From UBA1067 sp050874585 (lineage in GTDB: Bacteria; Verrucomicrobiota; Kiritimatiellia; RFP12; UBA1067), in contig JBNMKZ010000001.1 in assembly GCA_050874585.1 (NCBI GenBank), positions 49,772 through 113,771 on the forward strand: DNA of 64,000 nt, in the 5' to 3' direction. Position numbers and translations under genes: made by a program. Shown piece after piece: positions 7,567 through 15,159 of this stretch (position 1 is the first letter of the stretch; each line of letters begins with the position of its first letter). The notes below the pieces were generated by a model. The model ran no database searches. It saw nothing but the letters and a program-made list of their open reading frames with translations, and had not been told where the DNA came from.

Positions 7567-8292
7567 ATGTCAGAAGTAAAAACAACAAAGGCTGAAATAG
7601 CCTATAAAACAATCGTCCGCAAGGACCCCATAACAAATAAACCCGTTAACTGCGCACTCGTCGAAAGTGGACGCAAGGTCTCAATCAGCCAGATTTTGGA
7701 GGAGGTGTCCGGCAACGGCCACGGAATCGGCAAAACCTCGGCGTTCCTGGGCATCTACCAGTCAATCCTGTCAGCTACCCTTGAGCACCTCATCGCTGGT
7801 GACTGTGTGACGCTGGATGGATTCGCACGCATCCACTGCACAGTCCGTGGCACCCTTGACCAGTCTGGAACAATCTCAAAGGAAAGGAACTCCCTGCACA
7901 CGGTCATCCAGCCACTCGGGAAATTCAGATTCAAGATTGAAGACTTCACCTGGCGGAATGCCAACGCGGCAGAGAGGAGAATTCGCATGACCTCCGTTCT
8001 CTCCTGCGTAGCAGGCGCACAAAACGGACAAATCACAAAGGGGAAGGACATCCGCATCTATGGCGGCAATCTTGACTTGGCAACGGAAATTGTGCTGACA
8101 TGGACTGCAGACGGGGAGGAGTCCTCAACGACAATACGGGTGAGCGACGCAGAGTCGGGCACCCTCCGACTCCCATGGCCAGCTGCACTAGACGAAGTCA
8201 CCGCAGGAACCGCCATCACATTCACGGTCACTGTTGGAGAGGGTGCATCCACGCAGATGGTCAGCCGCACGGCTACACTCATGGAGGCGTAA
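7567..8292 (+). CDS. HU-like DNA-binding protein fused to a DUF4469-type Ig-like domain
   Basis: The 241-aa protein starts at ATG 7567 behind GGAAG. Residues 1 to about 135 resemble the HU/IHF-like fold found in Bacteroidota and PVC bacteria (ISQILEEVSG, LEHLIAGDCVTLDGFARIHC, RNANAAERRIRM). Residues from about 145 on (ITKGKDIRIYGGNLD to VSRTATLMEA) look like the C-terminal DUF4469/Ig-like domain that accompanies it. The role is unproven; nucleoid or surface-associated DNA binding is an inference. It stands alone, with its own promoter, a long structured leader and a strong terminator, and uses AT-richer codons than its neighbours. Confidence 0.75.
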   Translation: MSEVKTTKAEIAYKTIVRKDPITNKPVNCALVESGRKVSISQILEEVSGNGHGIGKTSAFLGIYQSILSATLEHLIAGDCVTLDGFARIHCTVRGTLDQSGTISKERNSLHTVIQPLGKFRFKIEDFTWRNANAAERRIRMTSVLSCVAGAQNGQITKGKDIRIYGGNLDLATEIVLTWTADGEESSTTIRVSDAESGTLRLPWPAALDEVTAGTAITFTVTVGEGASTQMVSRTATLMEA

Positions 8293-8330
8293 GGGCCTTC
8301 AAAGCGGACGGCTTGACGTAGCCTCCGCAG

Positions 8331-8368
8331 GGGACGGATGGGGAAATGCCCCATCCGTCCCTTTTTTT
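8331..8368 (+). terminator. Strong terminator after the HU-like gene
   Basis: A perfect 13-bp stem GGGACGGATGGGG / CCCCATCCGTCCC (8331-8343, 8349-8361) with a 5-nt loop is followed by seven T. It lies about 40 bp after the stop codon. Confidence 0.93.
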
Positions 8369-8388
8369 GTCTCAAAACGGAATCCGCA

Positions 8389-8551
8389 TCTCGTCATCAA
8401 CGGCCCCAAAGCATCTCACGACACGGTCCAAAACATCTCTTGACTCTTGAAAATCAAGAGATGTCCGAAACTCGACCATGAGATCTTTTTGCCGCGAGCA
8501 TCTCTTGACCGTGTTTTCGACCATCTCACGCCTTTCGAGAGTCGTGAGATG
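8389..8551. repeat. Cluster of CATCTC/GAGATG boxes forming two hairpins
   Basis: Within about 160 bp the word CATCTC or its complement occurs seven times, mostly extended to CATCTCTTGAC or CATCTCACG. Two copies pair into CATCTCTTGA/TCAAGAGATG (8434-8443, 8454-8463) and two into CATCTCACG/CGTGAGATG (8522-8530, 8543-8551). The intervening words ACACGGTC (8421-8428) and GACCGTGT (8507-8514) are also complementary. It fills the gap between the HU terminator and panB. No protein function is apparent. Confidence 0.7.
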
Positions 8552-8637
8552 TTCGGGATCCAAAAATCAGTCGCTCGTCTGAGGTTTCGTCCCTCCGGGA
8601 GGCGGAATCTTCAGGCGAAAGCCAAAGTAAAAACCAA

Positions 8638-9429
8638 TCAGGAGCGCGGCGGCGGCACAGGCGGGAAAATCCCGTCCCGCACCTCCGCGACATACGCCGC
8701 GAATGCCGTGCGCACGGTCTCGGAAAGATTCGCATAGCGCTTGGCGAAGGAAGGCGAACGCTCGCTCAACCCGAGGAGGTCATGCATCACCAACCACTGC
8801 GCATCACAGACCGGACCCGCACCAATGCCAATCGTCGTAATGGAAAGCGCGGACGTAATGGCCGCCGCGAGTTCGGCCGGAATGCACTCCAACGTGACGG
8901 CAAAGGCCCCCGCCGCCTGCACGGCATGCGCATCCGCCAAAATCCGTTCGGCCTCCTCTCGCGTCTTGCCCTGCTTGCGAAAGCCACCGTACTCATTGAC
9001 GCTTTGCGGGGTCATCCCGATGTGGGCGACAACGGGGATGCCCGCCTCGCACATCCGCCGAATCAGTCCCGTCACCCGTGCACCGCCCTCAAGCTTGACG
9101 GCATCCGCGCCAGCCTTGAGACAGGCAACGGCATTGCGCATCGCCTCATCATCACCGCACTGGTAACTGCCGAACGGCAGGTCGCCGACAACCATTGCAT
9201 CCTTCACGGCCCGCGAAACCGCCGCGACAGCCGAAAGCGTCTCCTCCATCCGCACGGGTATCGTCGTCTCGTAGCCAAGCGTCGTCATTCCCATGGAATC
9301 ACCAACGAGAATGATTGGCACGCCCGCCTCATCGGCCAAGCGTGCGAAGCACGCGTCATACGCCGTGCAGCACCCCAGCTTCTCATGCCCTTTTGCCGCC
9401 CGAACAGTCGCCACATTCCACTTCTTCAT
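8638..9429 (-). CDS. panB: 3-methyl-2-oxobutanoate hydroxymethyltransferase
   Basis: Converts 2-oxoisovalerate and methylenetetrahydrofolate to ketopantoate in pantothenate and CoA synthesis. The (beta-alpha)8 enzyme (263 aa from ATG 9429; a GTG directly before it is the alternative) carries the family motifs TAYDACFARLADEAG, VGDSMGM (metal-binding Asp), DLPFGSY, VKLEGG and HIGMTPQSVNEYGG, plus the catalytic Glu in LECIP. It is the last gene of a cluster with coaX (pantothenate kinase) and nadC, so cofactor genes are grouped here. Confidence 0.95.
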   Translation of the reverse strand: MKKWNVATVRAAKGHEKLGCCTAYDACFARLADEAGVPIILVGDSMGMTTLGYETTIPVRMEETLSAVAAVSRAVKDAMVVGDLPFGSYQCGDDEAMRNAVACLKAGADAVKLEGGARVTGLIRRMCEAGIPVVAHIGMTPQSVNEYGGFRKQGKTREEAERILADAHAVQAAGAFAVTLECIPAELAAAITSALSITTIGIGAGPVCDAQWLVMHDLLGLSERSPSFAKRYANLSETVRTAFAAYVAEVRDGIFPPVPPPRS

Positions 9430-9462
9430 CACGTTGTCGTATCCCTTTTCTAAACTTACAGA

Positions 9463-10005
9463 CTACAGGGTTGGATTGTCAAATTCGCGAATCACGTCCA
9501 GGAGCTGCTCGGCAAGATCCGGATCCACCTCAAAGATATTCTCCTGCTTGGAGTAGGTTCGGTTGCTGATGTTCGCCTTGACGGCAATGAACCGGTCAAA
9601 ACTCTCTTCCTTCGATGCCTTGCCGTATTTCTCGTGGTCCAGCACGCCATAGTTGACGAGGTTCTGGAAGATGTCATGAAGCCGCCCCGTGTCGACGGTA
9701 ATGCGCTGCGTCTTGATTCGATCCCATGTCTCCTGCTGGTAGCGGTTTGCAAAATCGTTTGAAATGAGTTCGCTCGTCCCCTTCTTGAGAACCGCATACC
9801 CGGCACCGCTCAAGTAGAGGCCAATGCGCCGCGTCGGGCGGCGATTGAGATTGTAGTAGTGAATCTCAACCCAGTTCAGGGGGCTATCCTTCACGGCAAT
9901 GTAGGGGTCGACCCAAAACGGCCCGCACCCAGAAAGCGTCAGCAAGAAGACGGCGAGGGCGGCACACCATCCCCTCAGACGAAAGAAAGCGCGTCCATCA
10001 CTCAT
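9463..10005 (-). CDS. Hypothetical lipoprotein
   Basis: This 180-aa protein begins MSDGRAFFRLRGW and has a hydrophobic segment ending in the lipobox LTLSGC, so it is probably an exported lipoprotein. The mature part is mixed alpha/beta with the segments VEIHYYNLNRRPTRRIGLYLSG and DPDLAEQLLDVIREF, which I do not recognise. The ATG overlaps the last 8 bp of coaX (ATGAGTGA), indicating coupling. Its location between panB and coaX need not mean a role in CoA synthesis. Confidence 0.75.
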   Translation of the reverse strand: MSDGRAFFRLRGWCAALAVFLLTLSGCGPFWVDPYIAVKDSPLNWVEIHYYNLNRRPTRRIGLYLSGAGYAVLKKGTSELISNDFANRYQQETWDRIKTQRITVDTGRLHDIFQNLVNYGVLDHEKYGKASKEESFDRFIAVKANISNRTYSKQENIFEVDPDLAEQLLDVIREFDNPTL

Positions 10006-10774
10006 GTAAAGCCATCCTTTCTGCGGCAACCAGTCCCGCACCAAACAGTGTCAGCGTCGGGTCAATGATAAAATCAAGGTCAAGGTCCTTCAGCACCCAA
10101 CGGGCAAATCCGCCCGTTGCGACGAGTTTGAAATCCTCGCCAAAATTCCGTCGAAGCTGCGCCACGATCTCGCGCACCATGCCCCGATACCCGACGAGCG
10201 CACCGAAGCGCATGGCCTCCTCGGTCGAGCGGCCAATCTTCGGGACGCGTCCGCTGCCAAGCTTCATGCGCGGCAATTTGGCCGTCCGCTCAAAGAGGTA
10301 GTCGCGCATCAGGGGGAAGCCCGGCGCAATCACGCCGCCGCGCCAAATGCGGTCGTGCGTCACCACGGCCGCCGTCAAGGCCGTGCCGAAGTCCATCACC
10401 AGCACGGGGGCACCGTAGCGCGAAACGGCTCCGGCGGCATCCGCCAGCCGATCCGCGCCAATCGTCTCCGGGTGCGGATAGTCCAGTACCAGCCGTTCGT
10501 TCTTCCTCGCCCGCCGAACGGCAAAATCCTCATAGGTAACCGAGTGAAAGCGCAGACCGAACCGCCGCGCCAGCGCCTGCCACTTCGCATCCATCCGGGG
10601 AACGACCGAAATGTAGGCAAAGCCATCCACACGCCGCGCTTCGGCCAAACTGCGGACGCAAGCCGCCGCCTCGTCAAATCCACCGTCGCAATGCGAAACG
10701 CGGCTCACGCGGCCATTGGACCACAGTCCCACGGCAACGCTCGTATTCCCGACATCAACGACAATCAGGTTCAC
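9998..10774 (-). CDS. coaX: Type III pantothenate kinase
   Basis: It phosphorylates pantothenate, the first step of CoA synthesis, using ATP and a monovalent cation. The actin-like fold shows in IVVDVGNTSVAVGLW at the N-terminus, DYPHPETIGADR, the phosphate-binding DFGTALTAAVV, and GGVIAPGFPLMRDYLFERTAKLP. The GTG at 10774 gives a 258-aa protein with the conserved DVGNT at the normal position; an upstream ATG at 10813 would overlap nadC. The gene is between nadC and a lipoprotein gene in one transcription unit. Confidence 0.92.
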   Translation of the reverse strand: MNLIVVDVGNTSVAVGLWSNGRVSRVSHCDGGFDEAAACVRSLAEARRVDGFAYISVVPRMDAKWQALARRFGLRFHSVTYEDFAVRRARKNERLVLDYPHPETIGADRLADAAGAVSRYGAPVLVMDFGTALTAAVVTHDRIWRGGVIAPGFPLMRDYLFERTAKLPRMKLGSGRVPKIGRSTEEAMRFGALVGYRGMVREIVAQLRRNFGEDFKLVATGGFARWVLKDLDLDFIIDPTLTLFGAGLVAAERMALHE

Positions 10775-10797
10775 GGCACACGAATCCACCGACCGCG

Positions 10798-11688
10798 TCA
10801 GACGGCCCGCCATTCGAGCGACAAATCGACGGAACCGGCACTGTGCGTCAGGCACCCAAGCGAAATCGCCGTGACCCCCGTTGCGGCCACCTCACGCGCC
10901 CGGTCGAGCGTAATGCCGCCCGATGCCTCCGTCTTCGAAATGCCCTTGCACATCTTGACGCACTTCTTCATGTCCGCAACGGACATATTGTCGAGCATAA
11001 TCCACTCGGGCTTCGCCTTCAGCGCACTCGCGCATTCGCGCAGGCTCTCGACCTCGACCTCGACATCCAGCTTCGGGAACGCCTTCCGCGCCGCCACGAC
11101 GGCCTGGTCGAGTTCGTCCGGATTTCCGCCGCGCCAAAGCCGACGATGGTTGTCCTTCATCAGGATGCGGTCATACATTCCCATGCGGTGGTTCGTACCG
11201 CCACCACACGTCACCGCATACTTTTCAAAGACGCGCAGTCCGGGCGTCGTCTTGCGTGTATCAAGAATCAGCGTGCCATACCGCTTCGTCGCCTCCACAA
11301 ACTTGTGGGCCAGCGTCGCCGTCGCACACATCCGCTGCATAAAATTAAGAGCCGTGCGCTCCGCCGCGAGAATCGAGCGCGCCTTGCCGCGAAAGATGAG
11401 AATCGGTTCGCCCGGCTTCACGACCGAGCCATCCTTCTTCAGAATCTTGACGGAAATCTTCGGGTCGACGGCCTTCATGACCGCACGAGCCACCGTTGCC
11501 CCGGAGACGACGCACCCCGTCCCCTTCGCATAAATCTCACCCGTCGCAACCGCCTTCGGGTCGACAAGCGCAATGGACGTCGCGTCCACGCGCGGCGACG
11601 ACTTGACGGACGACACCGAAACCAAGTCCTCGTCCAGCGCAAGCTGAACGGCTGCCCGTGCACGGGGCGAGAGCATCACGTCTTTCAT
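10798..11688 (-). CDS. nadC: Nicotinate-nucleotide pyrophosphorylase (quinolinate phosphoribosyltransferase)
   Basis: It makes nicotinate mononucleotide from quinolinate and PRPP in NAD synthesis. The 296-aa protein has ERTALNFMQRMCATAT, the substrate-binding DTRKTTPGLR, GGGTNHRMGMYDRILMKDNH and the late SGGITLDRAREVAATGV. The ATG at 11688 is preceded by AAGGGGG. nadA/nadB are not nearby. It is the second gene of the unit that starts with the small membrane protein at 11932. Confidence 0.95.
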   Translation of the reverse strand: MKDVMLSPRARAAVQLALDEDLVSVSSVKSSPRVDATSIALVDPKAVATGEIYAKGTGCVVSGATVARAVMKAVDPKISVKILKKDGSVVKPGEPILIFRGKARSILAAERTALNFMQRMCATATLAHKFVEATKRYGTLILDTRKTTPGLRVFEKYAVTCGGGTNHRMGMYDRILMKDNHRRLWRGGNPDELDQAVVAARKAFPKLDVEVEVESLRECASALKAKPEWIMLDNMSVADMKKCVKMCKGISKTEASGGITLDRAREVAATGVTAISLGCLTHSAGSVDLSLEWRAV

Positions 11689-11698
11689 GCGCACCCCC

Positions 11699-11932
11699 TT
11701 AGGCCGGCATCAGCGACACCCAGTGCTGATAGAGGATGTAAGTCAGGAGACCAGCCACGGCAAGCGCGAGAAGCCCCGCGGCAAACGCAAAGGTCGTCCC
11801 CTTCTTGCCGACGGTTGGGCCTTTCACTTCAGCCGGATTCGTCAAATCAAGCTTAAAGCGATCGGCGATGGTCGCACCGCCCGTCGTTGCCACGACGGGA
11901 CCTCCAGCAGGAATTGGCTTCTTGATTTTCAT
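11699..11932 (-). CDS. Small single-pass membrane protein, unknown function
   Basis: A 77-aa protein: a Pro/Gly-rich polar N-terminal half (MKIKKPIPAGGPVV, then DRFKLDLTNPAEV) and one hydrophobic segment (FAFAAGLLALAVAGLLTYIL) close to the C-terminus. The start at 11932 is taken because an extended -10 box TGGTATAAT ends only 6 nt before it, so any upstream start would lie outside the transcript. It heads the nadC-coaX-panB unit. No homologous family is recognised. Confidence 0.65.
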   Translation of the reverse strand: MKIKKPIPAGGPVVATTGGATIADRFKLDLTNPAEVKGPTVGKKGTTFAFAAGLLALAVAGLLTYILYQHWVSLMPA

Positions 11933-11938
11933 GCCGAT

Positions 11939-11947
11939 ATTATACCA
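11939..11947 (-). promoter_or_regulatory. Extended -10 promoter, probably giving a leaderless mRNA
   Basis: TGGTATAAT occupies 11939-11947 on the minus strand, and six bases (ATCGGC) separate it from the ATG at 11932. With normal promoter geometry transcription would begin at or next to the A of the start codon. Confidence 0.6.
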
Positions 11948-12084
11948 CGAGTGAGACGATTTCAGCAAGTCCACCGCCATTCTCAAAAGTTGGAGATTTC
12001 ACAAAAAGAAAATCAATCGCCGCGTACGCGAGGGGGACGCGGCGGGCCGGACCGCCCCTGGCTTTCGTGTCCCACGGTTGTTTA

Positions 12085-12252
12085 CCACTGAATGCACTGA
12101 AACTGCCTTCGTCAGACACTGAAGGACACCGAAGCCTTGCGTTCTCCCTGCGGGGCTGACACGAAAGGCCACCAAAACCGGCGAAGCCGGACACGAAAAA
12201 CCTTCAGTGAATTTCAGTGTCGGCCGATAGGCCGATTCAGTGCATTCAGTGG
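12085..12252. repeat. Family A inverted-repeat element, copy 1
   Basis: 168 bp bounded by perfect 17-bp terminal inverted repeats CCACTGAATGCACTGAA (12085-12101) and TTCAGTGCATTCAGTGG (12236-12252). The interior contains TCCCTGCGGGGCTGACACG, the palindromic ACCGGCGAAGCCGG, and TTCAGTGAATTTCAGTGTC. About 20 bp after the right end comes CACCACCCTCC, a tag shared by the other elements. Confidence 0.85.
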
Positions 12253-12288
12253 CAAAAAACAAGCACCACCCTCCCCCGTGGTTGTTTA

Positions 12289-12485
12289 CCACTGAAAGCG
12301 AAACTGCCTTCGGCAGACACTGAAGGTCACCGAAGCCTTGCGTTCTCCCTGCGGGGCTGACACGAAAGGCCACCAAAACCGGCGAAGCCGGACACGAAAA
12401 ACCTTCCGTCTGTTCCGTGGTTGACCGACCTCACCTTCAGTGAATTTCAGTGTCGGTCGCCAGTCCGGTTCAGTGTGTTCAGTGG
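12289..12485. repeat. Family A inverted-repeat element, copy 2
   Basis: The interior is nearly identical to copy 1 (CACCGAAGCCTTGCG to CCGGACACGAAAAACC), with about 30 extra bases containing CCTTCCGTCTGTTCCGTGG. The right end is TTCAGTGTGTTCAGTGG; the left end CCACTGAAAGCG has lost part of the repeat. It is in direct orientation and about 200 bp from copy 1, again followed by CACCACCCTCC. Confidence 0.8.
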
Positions 12486-12738
12486 CAGAAAAGAGCACCA
12501 CCCTCCCCAGCTTTCGTGTCCCGAAGGGTTTTCGCGGCATTTCGTGTTCGGCCGCAGGCCATTCAACCCTCCCCGCGGGACACACGAGAAGGCACGAAAG
12601 CTGCCTGACGACGGACACAAAACCGCCGCGCGCCCTTCCGTGAATTTCAGTGTCGGTCGCCAGGCTTGCATGGTAAACGCCAGCAATCTAATGGTCTGGC
12701 AGAAAGAAAGAAGCGTCGAAAGAGGACGGACCAAAGTC

Positions 12739-12790
12739 CTAACTGCAACTCAAACGAGTCCTAACTGCAACTCGTGCGAGTTCCAGTTAG
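12739..12790. repeat. Family C short palindromic repeat
   Basis: Two direct copies of CTAACTGCAACTC (12739-12751 and 12761-12773) are followed by the near-perfect inverse GAGTTCCAGTTAG (12778-12790). Related sequence lies near 29021-29078 and 42586-42640. Confidence 0.7.
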
Positions 12791-12992
12791 CCAAACTTCG
12801 GCAGATATGGGTCAGCGCGGCGGTTTGATTGCGCGGCAATCGTCCCGCCCGGCAGGTCAAGGCCGTCCGAAAGGATTCCCATCACCGCATCGCGGCACTT
12901 GTCATCGGACTGAACAAGAACGATTTCGGACCGTCACTTGCAGGCATAGCATGGACATAGGCCTCGGGAAAGCGCAAAATGCCTCAACTTTT

Positions 12993-13000
12993 GATATACT
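12993..13000 (+). promoter_or_regulatory. Extended -10 promoter of ldh
   Basis: TGATATACT forms an extended -10 with no good -35 box. The transcript would have about 35 nt of leader ending in AAAGGAGG before the ldh start. Confidence 0.5.
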
Positions 13001-13041
13001 ATGTGTCGTCCATTGGACAATTCAAATAAAGGAGGTCTACG

Positions 13042-14013
13042 ATGAACAAGACTCGGAAGGTGACAATCGTCGGAGCGGGGAATGTCGGTGCAAGTTTCGC
13101 CTATGCGCTGATGCAGGCGGGCGATGCCGAGGAAATCGCCCTCATGGATGCCTCGGAGAAGTTTGCGCACGGGCAGGTTCTCGACCTGGCACAGGGCAAG
13201 GCCTTTGTCCCCGAAGTGGATATCCATGTCGGGACTGACGCGGACTTTACCGACTCCGACCTCATCGTCATCACGGCCGGTGCCAAGCAGGCCCCCGGCG
13301 AAACGCGCATCGACCTCCTGCGAAGAAACGCCGGCATCATTGCCGACCTGGCCCGAAAAATTGCCGCGTCCGGCTCCACCGGCGTCATGATGCTCGTCTC
13401 CAATCCCGTCGACATCCTCACGAAAATTGCCGCGGATGTCTCCGGTTGGCCCCGCGAGCGCGTCATCGGTTCGGGAACCGTGCTGGACACGGCCCGCTTC
13501 CGCCACGCCCTTGCCGCGTGCGCGGGTATTGATGCACGGAACGTGCACGGCTACATTCTTGGGGAGCACGGCGACAGCGAATTCGCCGCCTGGTCGCTGA
13601 CGACGATTGCCGGACAGTCGCCGCTCGCCTTCTGCTCATCCTGCCCCAATTGTGAAAAACTCACCTCTCACGCTGACATTCAGAACTCCATCCTGCAACG
13701 CGTGCGCGACTCGGCCTATGAAATCATTACGGACAAGGGCTCGACCTACTACGCCATCGGTCTTGCCATGTGCCGCATCGCCAAGGCCATCCTGCGCGAC
13801 GAACACGCCGTCCTGCCCGTCTCCGTCACCCTCAACGGCGAATACGGTCTTTCGGGGGTCGCCCTTTCCGTCCCCTGCGTCGTCGGACGCACGGGCGTCC
13901 AGCGCATTCTCAACGCCAAACTCTCCGAAGAAGAACAAAAGGCGCTCACCGTTTCCGGGGAGCGCCTCCGTTCGGCCCTTGACGAAATCAAGGGTTCGTC
14001 TTCTAACCTTTAG
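13042..14013 (+). CDS. ldh: L-lactate dehydrogenase
   Basis: NADH-dependent interconversion of pyruvate and L-lactate. The 323-aa enzyme has the Rossmann loop GAGNVGAS, the specificity loop AGAKQAPGETR with Gln83 (the residue that marks lactate rather than malate dehydrogenase), Arg89 and Arg152 region for substrate binding, SNPVDILT, and the catalytic His176 in GEHGDSE. AAAGGAGG precedes the start. The gene converges with purM, overlapping by 4 bp, and suggests fermentative metabolism. Confidence 0.93.
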   Translation: MNKTRKVTIVGAGNVGASFAYALMQAGDAEEIALMDASEKFAHGQVLDLAQGKAFVPEVDIHVGTDADFTDSDLIVITAGAKQAPGETRIDLLRRNAGIIADLARKIAASGSTGVMMLVSNPVDILTKIAADVSGWPRERVIGSGTVLDTARFRHALAACAGIDARNVHGYILGEHGDSEFAAWSLTTIAGQSPLAFCSSCPNCEKLTSHADIQNSILQRVRDSAYEIITDKGSTYYAIGLAMCRIAKAILRDEHAVLPVSVTLNGEYGLSGVALSVPCVVGRTGVQRILNAKLSEEEQKALTVSGERLRSALDEIKGSSSNL

Positions 14014-15050
14014 GCCTTGTAAGTGACAACGCCCTTGCCCTTGCGAATCACGCCAATCACATTGTAGGGCTGGTGCATGGCCTTGAGAATCCGCGTCGCC
14101 TTGTCGAGCTGGTTCTTCGGGAGGATGACGACGAAACCGATACCCATGTTGAACACGCGGTACATCTCGTCGTGATCCACCTTGCCCTGACGCTCGATGA
14201 ACTTGAAGATGGTCGGGACTTCCCAAGACTCACGGTCAATCTCGGCGTTCACGGACTTCGGCAGCACACGCGGAATGTTATCCGGGAAGCCACCACCCGT
14301 GATGTGCGCCATACCCGTAATCTTGATCTTGCGCTCCATCAACTTGGCGACGGGCTTGAGGAAGCTCCTGTGGACGGCGAGCAACGCATCGCCGAACGTC
14401 TGGTTCGTCCCCGGCAACTTGTCCTGGGGCGAATACTGGCAGAGGTCGAAAATGACGCGCCGCGCCAGCGAAAAACCGTTCGTCTGAAGTCCGCCCGAGG
14501 GGAAACCGATAATCACATCCCCTGCGCGGATGGACTTGCCCGTAATCAAATCCTTCTTCGCCACGTGGCCGACAATCGTGCCGACGAGGTCGTACTCACC
14601 AACCGGGTAGAGACCCGGCATCTCGGCCGTCTCACCGCCGAGAAGCGTCATCTTGTTCTCCTTGCAGGCCTTGCACAGTCCGCTCACGACAGACTTGAAC
14701 TGCGCGGCGTCAAACTTCGCCGTACCGACATAGTCCATGAAAAAGAGCGGCTTCGCGCCCTGGACGAGAATGTCGTTCACGCAGTGGTTGACGATGTCCT
14801 GCCCGACGGTGTCGTGCCGGTTCATCATTGCCGCGACCTTCAGCTTCGTACCCACGCCATCCGTCGAGGCAACGAGAATCTCATCACGCCCGGACGGGAC
14901 CTTGTGAAGGCCGCCAAAGGAACCAATGCCCCCCAACGTCAGGGGCGTCTTCGTATCTGCAACCATCGCCTTAATCGAATTGAGCGCGGTCATCTTGTTG
15001 TCGATGTTCACGCCGGCCTTGGCGTAGGCTGAAACTTTCTTGTCGGACAT
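14010..15050 (-). CDS. purM: Phosphoribosylformylglycinamidine cyclo-ligase (AIR synthetase)
   Basis: Fifth step of purine synthesis, ATP-dependent closure of the imidazole ring. The 346-aa protein starts at 15050 (MSDKKVSAYAKAGVNID) and shows GGIGSFGGLHKV, VASTDGVGTKLKVA, the metal/substrate segment GGETAEMPGLY, and ITGGGFPDNIPRVLP. Other purine genes in the window, purF and purC, are far away, so the pathway is dispersed. A hairpin between fba and purM probably separates the two units. Confidence 0.95.
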   Translation of the reverse strand: MSDKKVSAYAKAGVNIDNKMTALNSIKAMVADTKTPLTLGGIGSFGGLHKVPSGRDEILVASTDGVGTKLKVAAMMNRHDTVGQDIVNHCVNDILVQGAKPLFFMDYVGTAKFDAAQFKSVVSGLCKACKENKMTLLGGETAEMPGLYPVGEYDLVGTIVGHVAKKDLITGKSIRAGDVIIGFPSGGLQTNGFSLARRVIFDLCQYSPQDKLPGTNQTFGDALLAVHRSFLKPVAKLMERKIKITGMAHITGGGFPDNIPRVLPKSVNAEIDRESWEVPTIFKFIERQGKVDHDEMYRVFNMGIGFVVILPKNQLDKATRILKAMHQPYNVIGVIRKGKGVVTYKA

Positions 15051-15118
15051 TTTCTGAAAACCTTTCTTGCTCACACGAACGCCCCACACCTGCGGGGACG
15101 CCTGTTCATAGACACGAA

Positions 15119-15144
15119 GGGCGCGTGACTTCATTCACGCGCCC
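15119..15144 (-). terminator. Hairpin between fba and purM
   Basis: A perfect 10-bp stem GGGCGCGTGA/TCACGCGCCC with a 6-nt loop lies 15 bp past the fba stop. The following bases (TTCGTG) are a weak U tract, so termination is probable but may be partial. Confidence 0.6.
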
Positions 15145-15159
15145 CCCGGTCTGCTCGAC

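Larger units (their letters stand above)
11948..13041. other. Repeat-rich non-coding region upstream of ldh
   Basis: About 1.1 kb without a supported gene. It holds two inverted-repeat elements of family A (12085-12252, 12289-12485), a related degraded copy (about 12510-12670) and a palindrome of family C (12739-12790). The stretch 12792-12960 is GC-rich with nothing recognisable, and the ldh promoter lies at its right end. Confidence 0.7.

Noticed and set aside
8372..8563. 63-aa minus-strand frame over the CATCTC cluster
   Set aside because: Composition is dictated by the repeated words; no ribosome-binding site or family.
11948..13041. Several overlapping frames of 60-210 codons in both directions
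   Set aside because: They are generated by the inverted repeats and have no start signals or motifs.
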